A stretch of 64,000 bases of DNA from Cliona cf. orientalis. Its lineage: Eukaryota > Porifera > Demospongiae > Clionaida > Clionaidae. The notes below the pieces were generated by a model. The model did no database searches, had not been told where the DNA came from, and saw only the letters and a program-made list of their open reading frames with translations. A program made the translations under genes and the position numbers. How positions within the stretch are numbered: the stretch's first letter is position 1; every line of letters begins with the position of its first letter. This document shows, one piece after another, positions 37,472-50,370 of the stretch. The stretch spans positions 310,001-374,000 of the forward strand of contig OZ005704.1 of the NCBI GenBank assembly GCA_963930775.1, in the 5' to 3' direction.

Positions 37472-40400
37472 ATGTCTATAGAAGCAGCAGAGAAGCGTTT
37501 TATACGCTTGCCCTCGGAGTCTATTCGGCACTGTGCTGAACGGGTTGGTATACAGACGTCCGCAGAGGTATCCAACGCTCTCGTGGAAGACGTCAGCTTT
37601 AGGATAAGACAAATCACAGATGTGAGTACCCTCGATCCCCATCAAATCTAGAAATTAATTAGCACAAGATCATAGTATTTTGCACTGATCGATTATTGAT
37701 GGATCTCTAAAATTTGAATTCATGATTGACTTGTAATTTGTCGACCATTACCTTATTTTTGGCGCGCAGATTGCTGCTCAGTTTATGCGCCATGCCAAGA
37801 GACGACGATTAACTGTTGAAGATTTTGACAAAGCTCTGAAATGGAGTGGAATCGAAGTAAGAATTGTGCCGGCCTTATTGACACAAAATGTGTCAATTAG
37901 AGTTGTACCTTTTTTTGTAGCCCCTGTACGGACACCACGCCCCCGAAGCCCCTCACTTCACTCCAGTTAATGAGATGATGCTCTACTCTGTGCCCGACCC
38001 TGAGGTCAAACTAGAGGATATCGCCACGGCAACACCTGTAATGGAACACGCACTTCCTGACCCACCTTCTGTGAAAGGTAGAGAGAGAGAGAGATATCAT
38101 TAAATTGTAATTTTATTTGACTATTTCAGCGACCTGGCTGTCTGTTGAGGGGGTTGCTATTGGCAACACAGAATCTGGTGATACATCAAGTCAAGATCAA
38201 GTTATCATTAATAGAACACCAAATGAGGTAAACATTTCTCTCTCTCTCTCTGCTATAAGGGAGGCTGACATCGTTTTTATATGCTTCCTTATCACTTCAG
38301 GCCCAGGAGAAGTACCTGTCTCTGTTACTGGAGGCAGTCACAGGAGACAGTGAAGACTTGAGGAGGGTAAGCAAGTGTGTGATGAAACTGTGTATTTTTG
38401 ACATTGTTATTTCTCTGCAGCTGGCACTTGCTGATATTCAGAGCAACCCCTCTATTGCCAACATCCTCCCTGATCTAGCACAGTACCTGGACGAGATAGT
38501 GAGTCATGTGATCAACAAGAGGGGGGGGGGGGGGGGAGGGAGAGGAGAGAGAATATAGTATAGCACACCTACATTATTATATTCTCTTCTTCCATGTATG
38601 CAGCTTGGCCGATGGTCACAGTTCACTCCAGTTCAGCTTCTCAAGGTCTTCAAACTTCTCCTCTCACTGTTCAGGAACAGCTCTGTCTTCCTGGAGCCTT
38701 ATGGCCACTGCGTCTACCCTCACCTCAAGGCCATCATCCTTGACTCCGCCTACCTCAGCTGTGGGGCGGAGTTTGATCACTGGCACGTCAGACAGTTGGC
38801 TGCAGCGTCCATGGCACAGCTCATGCACAGGTCAGTGTTTCAATTCTACACTGTTTTTTATACCAATCGGATCACAGTATTTGTTACAACTATTATGGTA
38901 ATGTAGGTATTGTAGGTATTATAAGGTATTGTAAGGTATTGTAGGGTAAAGTAGGCCAGGAATCTGATTGGTCAGTTAGAGGTCCACTATTTCACTTCGC
39001 TTTCCACAGCCTCGGGCCTCTGAGTGACCAATCGGATCACAGTATTTGTTACAACTATTATGGTAATGTAGGTATTGTAGGTATTGTAAGGTATTGTAAG
39101 GTATTGTAGGGTAAAGTAGGCCAGGAATCTGATTGGTCAGTTAGAGGTCCACTATTTCACTTCGCTTTCCACAGCCTCGGGCCTCTGAGTGACCAATCGG
39201 ATCACAGTATTTGTTACAACTATTATGGTAATGTAGGTATTGTAGGTATTGTAAGGTATTGTAGGGTAAAGTAAGCCAGGCCTGAATCTGATTGGTCAGT
39301 TAGAGGTCCACTATTTCACTTCGCTTTCCACAGCCTCGGGCCTCTGAGTGACCAATCGGATCACAGTATTTGTTACAACTATTATGGTAATGTAGGTATT
39401 GTAGGTATTGTAAGGTATTGTAGGGTAAAGTAAGCCAGGCCTGAATCTGATTGGTCAGTTGGAGGTCCACTATTTCACTTCGCTTGTCACAGTCTCAGGC
39501 CTCTGAGTGACCAATCAGATCACATATTATGGTAATGTAGGTATTGTAGGTATTGTAGGTATTGTAAGGTATTGTAAGGTATTATAGGGTAAAGTAGGTC
39601 AGTAATCTGATTGGTCAGGAGGTACTTCGCTTGTATCATAATAATTAAGATTTGGGGTGGGCTAGAAGTCAACATCAATTTTGTGGATTAGCCCACTATG
39701 AAATTTTTTTACACATTGTCATAAAATTTTATTTTCTATTTTGATAAAAAATTTATGTGACTACTCTCTTTTCTCAGATATGGTTCTCCTTTGAGTAGTT
39801 TCAGCCGCAATCTCTACTCCGCCTTCCGCTACCAGTTCTCTCTGCTGACTCAGCAGAATCCATCCAGTCTCCCCATCCTCTTCTCGATCCTGGCCACCCT
39901 CCTCCGCCTCGGGGGTCAGAGTGCAGCCGATGTCCTCCTCCCTCACTTGGAACCCCTGAGCGGACACCTCCAGGCTCTCTTGAAGGTGGCAAAGCCGAGC
40001 GTGAAGGAAGACGCTCTCAGGGTCTACTCAGTGCTACTGGTGAGATAAGAAAGTTTAATATGTGTAGTAAGGTTTGATAACACATCCTGAATATCCCACA
40101 CCATTAGTCATGAAATTCTTTTGTCTATAACTTTTATGCGAAGCTGTGTTATACCGTATAGCCGGAAAATTTGGTGGGGAATTAAAGTTGGTGGTTTGGC
40201 AGTCTATATTACAACCGCCAAATTAAAATTCGCCAAATTTTCCTATTTGCATATATACATAATTATGGCAATCCCGTACCGAACCGCCAAATTTAAATCC
40301 GCTAATATTCTTGCAATAGTGATTTTGGGCTCAACCGCCAAATTTAATTCCTGCCAATATTTCCAGCTATACATACGGTATAAGTTTATGTTGTTGTTCC

Positions 40401-41285
40401 TTCACTCTTCAGGAGGTAGCCAGTCTTCTGCTGACCAGCGATGTCCACGTCAGCTCGAAGCAGCTTCAAGCCGTCTCCTCCTCCTCCACCTCTCTCTCCC
40501 CTCCGTACCCCTCCTCCGCTGCTTCCTCGCAGCAGCCGCAACAGACGACCCTCTCCACCTCCTCCCCTCCCTACCCCACCTCCTCCACCCCCTCACACCC
40601 CTCCTCCTCTTCCTCCCAGGTCCGCTCCAATCAGCCACCAACCGACGCTGGCTTCCTATTACCCAACACAACCTTTGGTCTGGGAGGCGAAAAGTCAGAC
40701 TTGGACGGCAGTGAAGCTAATCTCGGTGGCGTGGTGGGGGGTAGGGGGGCTGACATGATGGAAGAGACACCTTTGGAGCAGTCTAGCCTCTATACCTACC
40801 TCTTTGATATATTTGGTGAGAGTTTGGGTCTTCGATTGAGCGGACGTGACGCTCTTTTTAAAAGGAAGAAGAGCTCGGCGGCGGCGGCGGCGGCACCGCT
40901 GAGTCAGCAAATTGGTGAAGCAGCAAGCGCACAACAACAGCAGCCGAGCAGCAAGGATATCAGACATGTCAACAAAGCAGTGGTCGAGTTTCTGAGCAGG
41001 GAAGGTTTTAAGCCGGCAAAGGTGGAACTGCCCTATAGCCGACCCCCTCCCCCTAGGCAGCAGGGACATGGGGGGTATGGGGAATGGAGATCACAGACAT
41101 CGTTTCACATTCCACGCAGCCTCCTGCCTGTGCAATGGAATACCTTGGAACAGGGAATGAGAATGGGACATGGACAGCAGCAGCAGCAGTATAGGGGAAG
41201 AGTGAAGACTGGAATTAGTGTCAGTTATAAGAGACGATTGCACAAACTTAGACACAGTTCTGATATTGGATCATCTTGGCTTTGA
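37472..41285 (+). CDS. TAF6L: TAF6-like protein (TAF6L), SAGA-type histone-fold subunit
   Basis: Nine exons give 665 residues (human 622): 37472-37621, 37770-37856, 37921-38077, 38130-38227, 38301-38366, 38421-38498, 38604-38830, 39778-40039, 40413-41285. Residues 1-80 are a TAF6-type histone fold (FIRLPSESIRHCAERVGIQ, FMRHAKRRRLTVEDFDKALK). A HEAT-like middle domain follows (DIQSNPSIANILPDLAQYL, LLSLFRNSSVFLEPYGHCVYP, HWHVRQLAAASMAQLMHRYG). The C-terminus keeps YTYLFDIFGESLGLRLSG, which matches TAF6L rather than TAF6, plus Ser/Pro and Gln-rich linkers. Expected role: structural core of SAGA/PCAF-type coactivators. The 947-bp intron 7 holds a tandem array; intron 8 holds a MITE-like element. 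Confidence 0.94.
38863..39640. repeat. Tandem array of about 160-bp units in TAF6L intron 7
   Basis: The block ATCGGATCACAGTATTTGTT followed by AACTATTATGGTAATGTAGG recurs near 38865, 39030, 39195 and 39357, with a decayed fifth copy near 39512. Each unit contains a variable run of GTATT/GTAAG pentamers, GGCCAGGAATCTGATTGGTC and TTCGCTTTCCACAGCCTCGG. Unit ends are inverted relatives (GACCAATCGGATCA versus ATCTGATTGGTC). Confidence 0.9.
40152..40380. mobile_element. MITE-like element, family B (copy 1)
   Basis: Starts TACCGTATAGCCGGAAAA and ends TTCCAGCTATACATACGGTA, a terminal inverted repeat. Inside, AACCGCCAAATTTAA recurs several times. About 229 bp, in TAF6L intron 8. The copy at 48380-48587 is strongly similar throughout. 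Confidence 0.75.
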
Positions 41286-41434
41286 TTGATGAATCATAGA
41301 ATTTCACAAAAATGATATTATCAAAACAGTTCTTTAATTATTAATTTTATAGCTAGCTATAATTATTATCTTGATAGCATGGATCGCTAAATGATGCAGT
41401 AGTGCTTAAAAATCGTGTGTAGTTACTGTTGGGG

Positions 41435-44400
41435 CTAGCTATAAGAAAGAGCTCGATTGGTGTTTGCTGAAGGACAATCAGTTTGTGCTGTGAGGAGAGG
41501 TAAGGATGTGCATAGATGGCTTGAGTTCAGCTCCTTGATAATGGCAGTCTGTTGCGAGTCTTCAGCCAACTCCATTTGACTCTGGATCACGGATTCTATG
41601 CCTGACGTTGCAGTGGACGAGTTGGAATCAATAGAAGAAGTTGATGATGATCTGCTCAGCTGTTGGTCTCCAGTACCTCCCCCTTCTGGCCATGGCCCAT
41701 CTAGTGGGATCAGACTGCTTCCTGTTCTCGTGAGGTGCTTTGAAGCAGATAGCTGATGAGAATTCTATATATAAAATATGATTTAATGAAGCTATAATTA
41801 TTTAATAATTATCATACCTTGAGACTGCAGTGAAGCAGAAGGTCTGAGCAGCTGACTGCAGTCCTACCACTTTCTACAAAGTCATCAAAGAGAAAGATGT
41901 CCTGTTCCTGTCTCATCGCTGCCTCGATGCTCTCCTCAGACCAGTAGAGAGAGGGATGGCTCTCAGAGAGACCAGCCATGTTAGCCGTCGATGCATACCT
42001 GCACGTGTGAAAATCAGTAATCTGGTGATCAGTCATGCAATCAATAGTCACGATCAATTCTTAGTCACCTCATCCTCTGAAATAGTCTAGAATTGGTCCA
42101 TGAAATATTTCTCTCTATAGTGAGTGTCCCTCTTTCTTGAGCCTTGTCACCTTTTCCTCTCTCCCTCTGACTCTTGCTCCTGAAACTGCTACTGCCAATC
42201 AAGGATGAATACATAGACCCACTCAAAAATGAAAACTTGGGATTTTGTTCAACAGGCGATACTGCACGAATGTTCAAATCCAGCTGACTTTGGTAGGTTG
42301 ATATTGATCCAATACCAGAGGTGCCTGATGAGTTGGAGTAGAGTGAAAGTCTTGACTTCATCCACCCTCCTACTTCCTCTCGGGAATTCGTAGATGCGTT
42401 TCTCATCAATCTGAGGCTGTTATTATGGGCAGGATGAACCTTTTGCTGCTTCATTTTGTCTCCTTCCTCTTCCTCGATCTTTTTTTGGTTGACTGTTTCT
42501 GGGTTGTCTAGTGGATTCTGACAATCACTAATTGCAAGAGAAACCCCACCACCACTGTAGCTGGCATGTTGATGGCTATTATAATAATATAAGTGATAAT
42601 AGGAGAAGTTATTGTGCATATATTGATAGTTTGCAGCTAATAATGCATCTTACCTCTGATGAGTGGGGGACTTTCTTGAGCTCCTCAAGAAACGAAAGGA
42701 TTTTTGATCTTGTACTTGTTTAACAGAGGAGGCTAGCAGGCACAGTTTTATCGAACGGTTCAGCACAATCAATCCCTCATGAAGCATATCGATGGCATTG
42801 GCAATACGGTGGCTGTCAGGGTGCTTTGCAGGTGTGTGCTTTAATAGTTCCTACAGTAAGTATATTATATTAAATGCTAAACGGAAAAATTGGAGCCTCT
42901 GACTACTGATTTGCTGTTTTATAGTGTTGGATTGAATACCTGAAGAAGAAGTTCATATCTTGGTAGCCGCTGTACAGGTGAGAGAAGATATGCAGAGAGA
43001 TCAATTCCCTCACAGAAGAAGCTATGTTGGCACATGGAGAGCTGTTCACAAAACTGCGGTGAAGCTTGCTCACACTTGGTAAGCACTTTCACTGCGATCT
43101 TAAACTCCTTCAGATAGGCACCATAGATATTCAGAAATTCAGACTGTAAACATCACAGATGCAAAATGTATAAGCTCCACATGTTTTAATTATGATTGTG
43201 TAATAATTAATTATCTATGGTTTTAGTTTGACAAGTAATAGCATAGTTATCGAAACTAAAACCATAGATAATATAAATTTATATACTTTACTACTGTTAC
43301 TCACATTACAGATGTTAGCAAAGACATCTCCAACACTGTTGGATCCGGAGTGGTTATCTTTCGCACAGAGCTCCAGCTGGTCGAGTAGCTCCTCGTGTTT
43401 CCCCATCAGGGGTTCCAGTTGGGTGGGGAAGAGGAGACGAAGGTCCCTAGCGGAAGTGACTTCCTTCAGGGCCGGCTGGTAGCCATTGAGTAGTACGTCA
43501 AGTTGACGGACATATTTCCTCTCTGAGTCCACGATCTTACAAATCATCTTGTTTCGGTTCTCTATTACAAATTAATGATTATTAGTATTATGGGCTGCTG
43601 ATAGTAATGAGACATATTATTATTAGGATATATATTAAGCGTGTTCAGGACCATGACAGCTGCTTTCATCTGGTTATGAGCTACGTTCTGGTTTTTGTTC
43701 CAGCTCCATAGCTCTTTCCGTTACCGAGATACACTTTGGCGCGCGCCGCGGTGTGGAATTAATTATATTCATAGCTTTTAATTAATTACGTCACGGTCCA
43801 TACATTCCAGCGTGAAATCCATACGCGTTTTGCTACCCCCTGTCCCAGCTCAATAAATAGCGTTTTCCGGGAGGGACTATCGGGGCTAGACGGTGTCAGC
43901 GGTACCCCTCGACCTCTGGCACCTGCAGCTGAAAACTACACATGGTCCTGGGCATATATGGCTTAGGGGTCGCCCAGGTTCCTCCCTCGAATACCCCCCA
44001 TCCTGGACAAAGCCTGGTAATCCACCATAGGCTGACTTCGGTCCCCTGTGGCTGTGACACAGAAGCCTAACTGGCTGCAGTAATCTGCAGTGTACCCTGA
44101 CCAGCGTTCCAGCCTAGAGCTCGGAAGGTCGACGGGAGGATGGGGTTCCAATTTTTTTTTTCCATAAATGTGTCTCTCATTGTATAATTATGCCATTTCT
44201 AGAATACTATGTATCACGATCATGGCTAGCAGTACTAGTACAACTATAGAGAGTACATTTACGAATGATCTATGCACAAACAATATCCTGCTTGCCTATT
44301 AGCGCAGTGCATAATAACTATTATGCTATTATACAGGAGTCATATTATTATTTATTGACAAAATTTTTGGACCAATGATAGCTTTCGTATCTATATAGCA

Positions 44401-46386
44401 CGTGACATTATACCTGCTGAGCCTCCTCCAGATCCCTTGGTTGCCTTACACCTCGGAGTTGATTGCTGAGATGGAGTGATAGTCACTGCACCATCGTTTG
44501 TAGAAGAAGCTATGTGGCCAGCTACTACTTGGGTCATAGGGAATGAAAATGAGGACACTTTTCTGTCACGGAGACGCGGAGAATGGCTGAGCTCTAGGAT
44601 CTACACATAGAGTAGCAGCAATAAACTTATTATGGATCACTGATAAATAACTATGCCTATTATGACAGTGTAACAATTGCGCTAACTTATTGAGGGCATA
44701 TATACCCTTTTAGGTGGTGATAACTCCTTCTGTCCTTCCCCTTTGGCCTTCTTTTGCTGTACAAAGAAATTAAGAATCCATAACTTTAACCAGTAAGCAA
44801 TCAAAGTACATAAAGTGACTCCAGGCAGTATGTAGTTAAGAAACCTCCTGGTATGAGGCTGGCCATTATATCATGAACTCTTTTTTTTTTTACTTACATG
44901 CTTGTTTTCTGCCATCAGCTCCTTTCCCTCTAGTTTGAATGAAGTAACACCGAGCTCTTTCAGGTCAACAACTTGTTGGATAGAAATGCTCCTGATCTTG
45001 CCAGCTGGTAGTAGCTGACAATGCACCTCAATACAGCCTTCCTTCACTGTGCATACATTGATAGCGTGTGGTTCACAGCGAAGAATCCTTGCCAGAGCTC
45101 TCTTTACTTGCAAAATGTCGGTGAGTGTAGTGGTATGGAAATCCTTCTCCACCTTGAAGACCAAGGCTTGTGATTTTGACTTTGATGCGGTTGATTCTCC
45201 TGTCTCTAAGTGTAAGATAGTTGGGCATTCAAAGCATCTACGTTTGCAGTAGGTATCGAAATCCTGTACGTACTTTTCAAGAATATTGTCGTAAGCATTC
45301 TTGTGTAGAAAATTCTTTCGGATTTTGGCGATAATATCGTGATTGAACCACGAGCAACATGTTTCTATTAGAGCATCTTGGAGCTCAAACAAATTTTTGG
45401 CATTTTTTATTTTGTCGTACTCAGCAGTCTTTCCAGCTACCAGTAGTTTCGTGTATGCCTGGACTTCGCCATAGGGGATTGCTTGAAGCTGCCTTCTCGT
45501 GTCTTGCATTAAGTTCACAAAGCTGTCCCTCATTGTTTCTGTCTGCTCTACCAAGTAGATCTCGACGTCTGTCTCATAGGGCTCCCCCCGCACCTCTAGG
45601 TATGGATACTGACTTGTACGCTTGCTGCCGCACATTTTGCCTTCAAAATGATCGTGGACACTGCACTCTCCACACGCGCACTCAAATCGCAAGAATGATT
45701 TCTGTGAAACACTCTCAGTTACTTTTCTTGATCCTGTGATACCATTTATTTTGCTGCCAGCCTGAAGGGCTACCATACCATTGCCATTTAAATACATCTT
45801 TTCAGTCTTAGTTGACTCATATGGAGAGATTTGGTATTGCTTTCCCTCCATTTCTTTACCTGTCATCCTTCTCAGGGAGGCTACAACTTTGTCATATCCT
45901 TGCATTTTCTCGACCACTTCAGCAAGCGTGCTCCAGGACTGGGTGAACTTTGACCTATTCCAACGGTCAACGATGTTTGACAGGCACTGCACAGGCTCGC
46001 TATACTGATCCATGATCACGTCTAACTCAGATGGTTCTATGTTCGCACATATGCCAAATTTGTATCGATCTTTTACAAGGGGCAGCAGGATGTGTATAGC
46101 ATCACACACTTCAAAAGTACCTGTTAATAAGATTAATTTAAAAATGCTCACAATAATGATAGTAGCTAGCTACCTGGATCATGCTGAGTTGAGTGTTCTT
46201 CGTCTGTACCTCTCCACTCTCTCTTGCTTATCATACCAAGATGGTTATGACTGCCACTTCCTTCATGAATTTGACCACTGCATGGTATGGTAGCTATACT
46301 GTCATAAAGCTATCTGGGTATACATGTACCATGACTTACAGTAGAGCCTGAGCTGAGTGGTGATGATCATCACACTTGGCTGCCAT
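41435..46386 (-). CDS. DH-domain RhoGEF with N-terminal death-fold-like module (RhoGEF A)
   Basis: Eleven exons join in frame to 1,095 residues: 46386-46340, 46277-46174, 46120-44898, 44756-44706, 44600-44414, 43561-43305, 43143-42940, 42850-42654, 42575-42069, 41998-41818, 41764-41435. Residues about 50-130 look like a death-domain helical bundle (IEPSELDVIMDQYSEPVQCL, W at RWNRS and SWSTL). Then a Cys/His cluster (CACGECSVHDHFEGKMC), a helical segment ending YCKRRCFECP and an alpha/beta segment (ALVFKVEKDFHTTTLTDI). Residues about 540-750 are a DH domain (IVDSERKYVRQLDVLLNGY, FPTQLEPLMGKHEELLDQLE, SPVQRLPRYELLLQ), expected to activate Rho GTPases. I see no PH domain. The Ser-rich tail repeats motifs shared with RhoGEF B. 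Introns 1-2 and the 852-bp intron 5 hold no other gene. Confidence 0.85.
43211..43271. repeat. Perfect 19-bp hairpin, family C (copy 2)
   Basis: TTATCTATGGTTTTAGTTT (43211-43229) and its exact complement (43253-43271) flank a 23-base spacer. It shares the end sequence CCATAGATAA with the hairpin at 17235-17274. It lies 34 bp past the donor of RhoGEF A exon 6. Confidence 0.75.
43640..44165. other. GC-richer block of unknown nature in RhoGEF A intron 5
   Basis: In an AT-rich intron this stretch is GC-rich, contains GGCGCGCGCCGCGG (43739-43752) and ends in a T-run (44151-44161). One minus-strand ORF of 62 codons is present (4151-offset window 43963-44151) but matches nothing I know. Possibly a SINE or another inserted element; unproven. 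Confidence 0.35.
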
Positions 46387-47490
46387 AGTTTCTCTCCGCT
46401 GCAACTACGTTGAAACTAATTTTGTGGTGGGCCTGTTCTATAACAAGTAACTATTCACGGTTTTTCACACTAGCTAGTTATGTTTTGTAATTTGAGACTG
46501 ACTTAGTTACAGAGGAAATATTTGGTTTATATGGATATCTATCTCTGCTAGGAATGTTGGAATGCTTAACAGAGCAGGTCATAGTACTAGCTACTATCAG
46601 TGCCAAAGGAGGGAAAGAACCACTGACCTGCTTGCAAGGAAATTCAAACATGTAGCTACTCATACACGTCATCAAAAAGGCGCATACAGCGGCACTTATA
46701 TTGATTGAGTGCAACCTTGATCCCACTCCAAATACCTTCTTAGGGAGTAGCAAGAGCCTGTAGGCAGGATCTGCTTGCATATTCAGCAGTTGGGGACTGG
46801 CTTCTATTGGCTGGAAGTTATAGCTAGCTACTCCCACTCTACCAATTGCAAGTTCCCTAATGATGTCATGGTATGCATGATAACAATAATAATTATTATG
46901 TAACATCTCAGGGTGTTACTAATGGGGTACATGCTGCAGCTGCCAAGCCCCCTCCCCGTCACTTTTTAAAATACCCTCTCATTAACTAAAGGCGTTAGCT
47001 GTGTCTATATAGGGAATTATTTCCCAGGCCCAGCCTCTATACGCCCATGCATGCAGATGAAAGCAACTCGGTAAAGATCGCCAATATTGCTTGCTAGAAT
47101 CGACCATCATTGGAGCATGCAGGCTGAGCCTTTTATTCTAGGCAATGGTAGGCCAGTTATCAATATTTTCTGGTACACAAAATAACAATTTTCACACAAT
47201 AATATTGAGATGTAATATTCAACCATTGAACAGAAAATATGGCAATAATACAAACAGCGAATGAATCCAGATGAAACAAAAAGTAAAGTGAACAGTTCAC
47301 TTTGCATAAATAATATTATTACACAGTCCTTAATAGGACAAACCAGTCAGTGCAAATTATAATGTGAATGATCCTAGGCTATAGTGTAACAACGTGGAGA
47401 CCTAGGCTATTACTCTGAATGAATGAATGAATGGATGATTTGGTGCACACAGCACCACCTGATGATTGTCTAATAGTTTTGATCAATCGA
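46387..47490. other. Spacer between the two RhoGEF paralogues
   Basis: It separates the stop codon of RhoGEF B from the start of RhoGEF A, both on the minus strand. It must hold the RhoGEF A promoter and RhoGEF B 3' UTR. A 142-codon ORF at 46478-46906 has no recognisable content. GAATGAATGAATGAATG repeats at 47418-47434. Nothing else supported. Confidence 0.4.
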
Positions 47491-50314
47491 TCATGAAGGA
47501 GTGAGTGTATTGTTCGAGCCAGGGTTGCTGTTGTCGGTGATGGTGGGCGACTGGACGATGGGGGTGGAGTTGGTGGGCGTGACCTCGCTAGGGGAAAACC
47601 CATGCTGTATGTGACGGAAGTCCATGGGAGCACTGATGTCAACTATCTGACCAAGAGATGCACTACGAGACCTGCACGAGAACAAAAATTACATGATAAC
47701 ATTATAATTGTATTGCACTGTAAACTACAGTTAATAGTCTGATGAATAAACAGTACTACTCCTTTTGTCCTTTAGTAAAGACTTTAATGTAATACACACT
47801 TCTCATTCATTAAATTTATCGAATGCTCACCCCTTCTTCATTTTGAGTGGCAGTCTAAAGTGTGCCCATGACATCTTCCTCCCTGACTGTTGCTGCTGCA
47901 ATACGCTGTGTCTCTTCGCCCTCCCCGATATCGGCCTGTCTTCGTGAATGCTAGCCAAGGCCATCTGCTGCTGGATAGTGGCCAGAAAGCTATTCACAGG
48001 GACTCTGGTGGAGTGAATCGGTGTAGAGGAGCAGAGGGGGTGTGGCTGCTGTTCGGTTGGCGTGAGAGACCCGCTCGTCAGGTCTAACTGGCTTTGGTCG
48101 ATGGAGCCAATGCCAGACGTACTCGAGGTGGTGGAGTAGGTCGATAGTCTCGAGCGAGATCGTCCCGCTCCGTCCGCGTCACCGGCGATCAAGGCTGCAT
48201 TACGTCGCATCACTACGATCGGGCTCGAGGTGAGTTTGGGCGGCTCTGGGGTCGAGGGAATACTGTCCAGGGGAGCAAGGCCACTGCTCTTCGTAGACTG
48301 CAGGGGAGAAAAGAAACAGTTAATATTATTCTGATCCTATGTTTTAATTGATCAACTCTGTATCATTAGTTTTAGCAAGTACTGTATAGCCAGAAAATTT
48401 GGCGGTTTGGCAGTCTATATTACAACCGCCAAATTAAAATCTGCCAAAATTTCCTACTTGCATATAATTATACGTATGGCGATCCCGTACCGAACCGCCA
48501 AATTTAAATCCGCCAATATTCTTGTAATATCGATTTTGGGCTCAACCACCAAATTTAATTCCTGCCAATATTTCCGGCTATACGGTATGTACGCTGCCTA
48601 AAACTATTACTGAATTTTGTTACCTTAGGTCCGTCATTGAGGTCCAGCAGTAGATCGGAGCAGCTGATGGCCCGCCCAGTCATGAAGGTGCTGGAGTGGC
48701 GGTGGTGGTGGTGGTGATGGCCGTGGTACCCTCTCTCTCCCTCGTCTCCGATCATCTGTCCCTCCTCCCTCCCCATGGCTCCGGGAAGACTCTCCTCTGA
48801 GCGATAGAGGCACGAGTCTCCGCCCGACAGCTCATCGATGTTGGTCGTCGAGACATGCCTGAAAGTGAGATAAAATTGACATGAATAACTGCAGAAGAAT
48901 ATATTGAAGGGAAGAATGAATTAAGTATATCCCTTAGTAGTGAAAACGGAAAATATGATCTCTAATTTTTTATAGAAGGGGAAATGAGACATGTCCCTGA
49001 ATTTTTCTATGGGAGGGGGAGGAGATGTGATTAACATTGTTTATTATGAAATCTGATGTGAAATCCCCACTGGACCTCCCTCCCTCTCTCTCTAACAAAT
49101 CACTCGAGGAGCAGCTTCATGCAGCAGCCTAGTGTTTAGGAGCCGCCGAGTCTGATCGAACCATGTCTTCCTCCAAATGTCTCGATATCTCACCCAATTA
49201 GTGGCCCAATCGTCTGAAACTAATCCACGATGGTTTGTCGATTGCACAACGCTCTCTGTATCAACCACTGCCTCTGCTCTCTGCACGCACCATCGGCGAG
49301 CTCAACCGTCTGTTACTAATTTTGTGTGAATCGGCTATTATTAGAAGTCTAGTAAGCATGATGCGATGGAGCCGATCAGCTGTTGCTAATCTGTGAGCGT
49401 GTGTGATGTGTTATGACTATACAATCACTGCAGGCAGTGCAAATGGTGCTCTATATATACATGTACATGTACAGTAGGGGCCTAAAAAAAGTAACCTATT
49501 CTAAATTTTCACGCATGATTCAGCAAAAGCCACACACCTGTTATACAAATAATTATGCATTTTTTTCTCGCTCATTGCATTAATTAGATCACCAAATTAG
49601 ATTAATTATGAATTTCTAACTACAAATCTGTTGTCATAGTGCCATGGCAACTACCATAGCAATGGCATCATCTCCCACCATATAATAATATCACGACCTA
49701 CCTCTTGAGGGGGGTAATGGCTGAAATTCTGCTGGTCGATCGTCGCACGCCCTTGGAGAATCGAAACGATTTTCTGCTCTGCACTCTTCTTACGGAGCAG
49801 GCCAGCTGGCACGACTTGATCGACTGGTTTAACCGAATCATCTCCCCGTGAAGCTTCTCGATGCCATCGGCAACGTAGTAGTTGTCCGGGTGATCAATGG
49901 GCGTGTGCTTTAGTAGCTCCTGCAGGGAGGGTCATGTGACAGTCACATGATTAGGTAACTTTCAATGGGAATCAAGCACCAATAATAAGCTTATAATAAG
50001 GATAAATTTTACTGAATTTGATTTTTTAGGGGAAATTAACCATTCATGACGCATACAAAATCATGTGATAATCATGTGATTCTGCATGTGACCTACGTAC
50101 CTTTAGTAGCAGCTCATATCTTGGTAGTCTCTGTACGGGGGTGAGGAGGTAGGAGGCAAGGCTGAGGCCCTCACAGAACGGGCTGTGCTGACACATCGAA
50201 AGAAGCTCACGAAACTGGGAGGAGCTCTGCTCGTACTTGGCCAGTGTTTTCACAGCAACTTTGAACTCATTGAGGTACGCACTGTAGATATTGAGAAACT
50301 CAGACTGCAGAGAG

Positions 50315-50370
<56 letters not shown>

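Noticed and set aside
46478..46906. 142-codon minus-strand ORF between the RhoGEF genes
   Set aside because: No motif recognised, no supporting splice pattern; begins in AT-rich low-complexity sequence.
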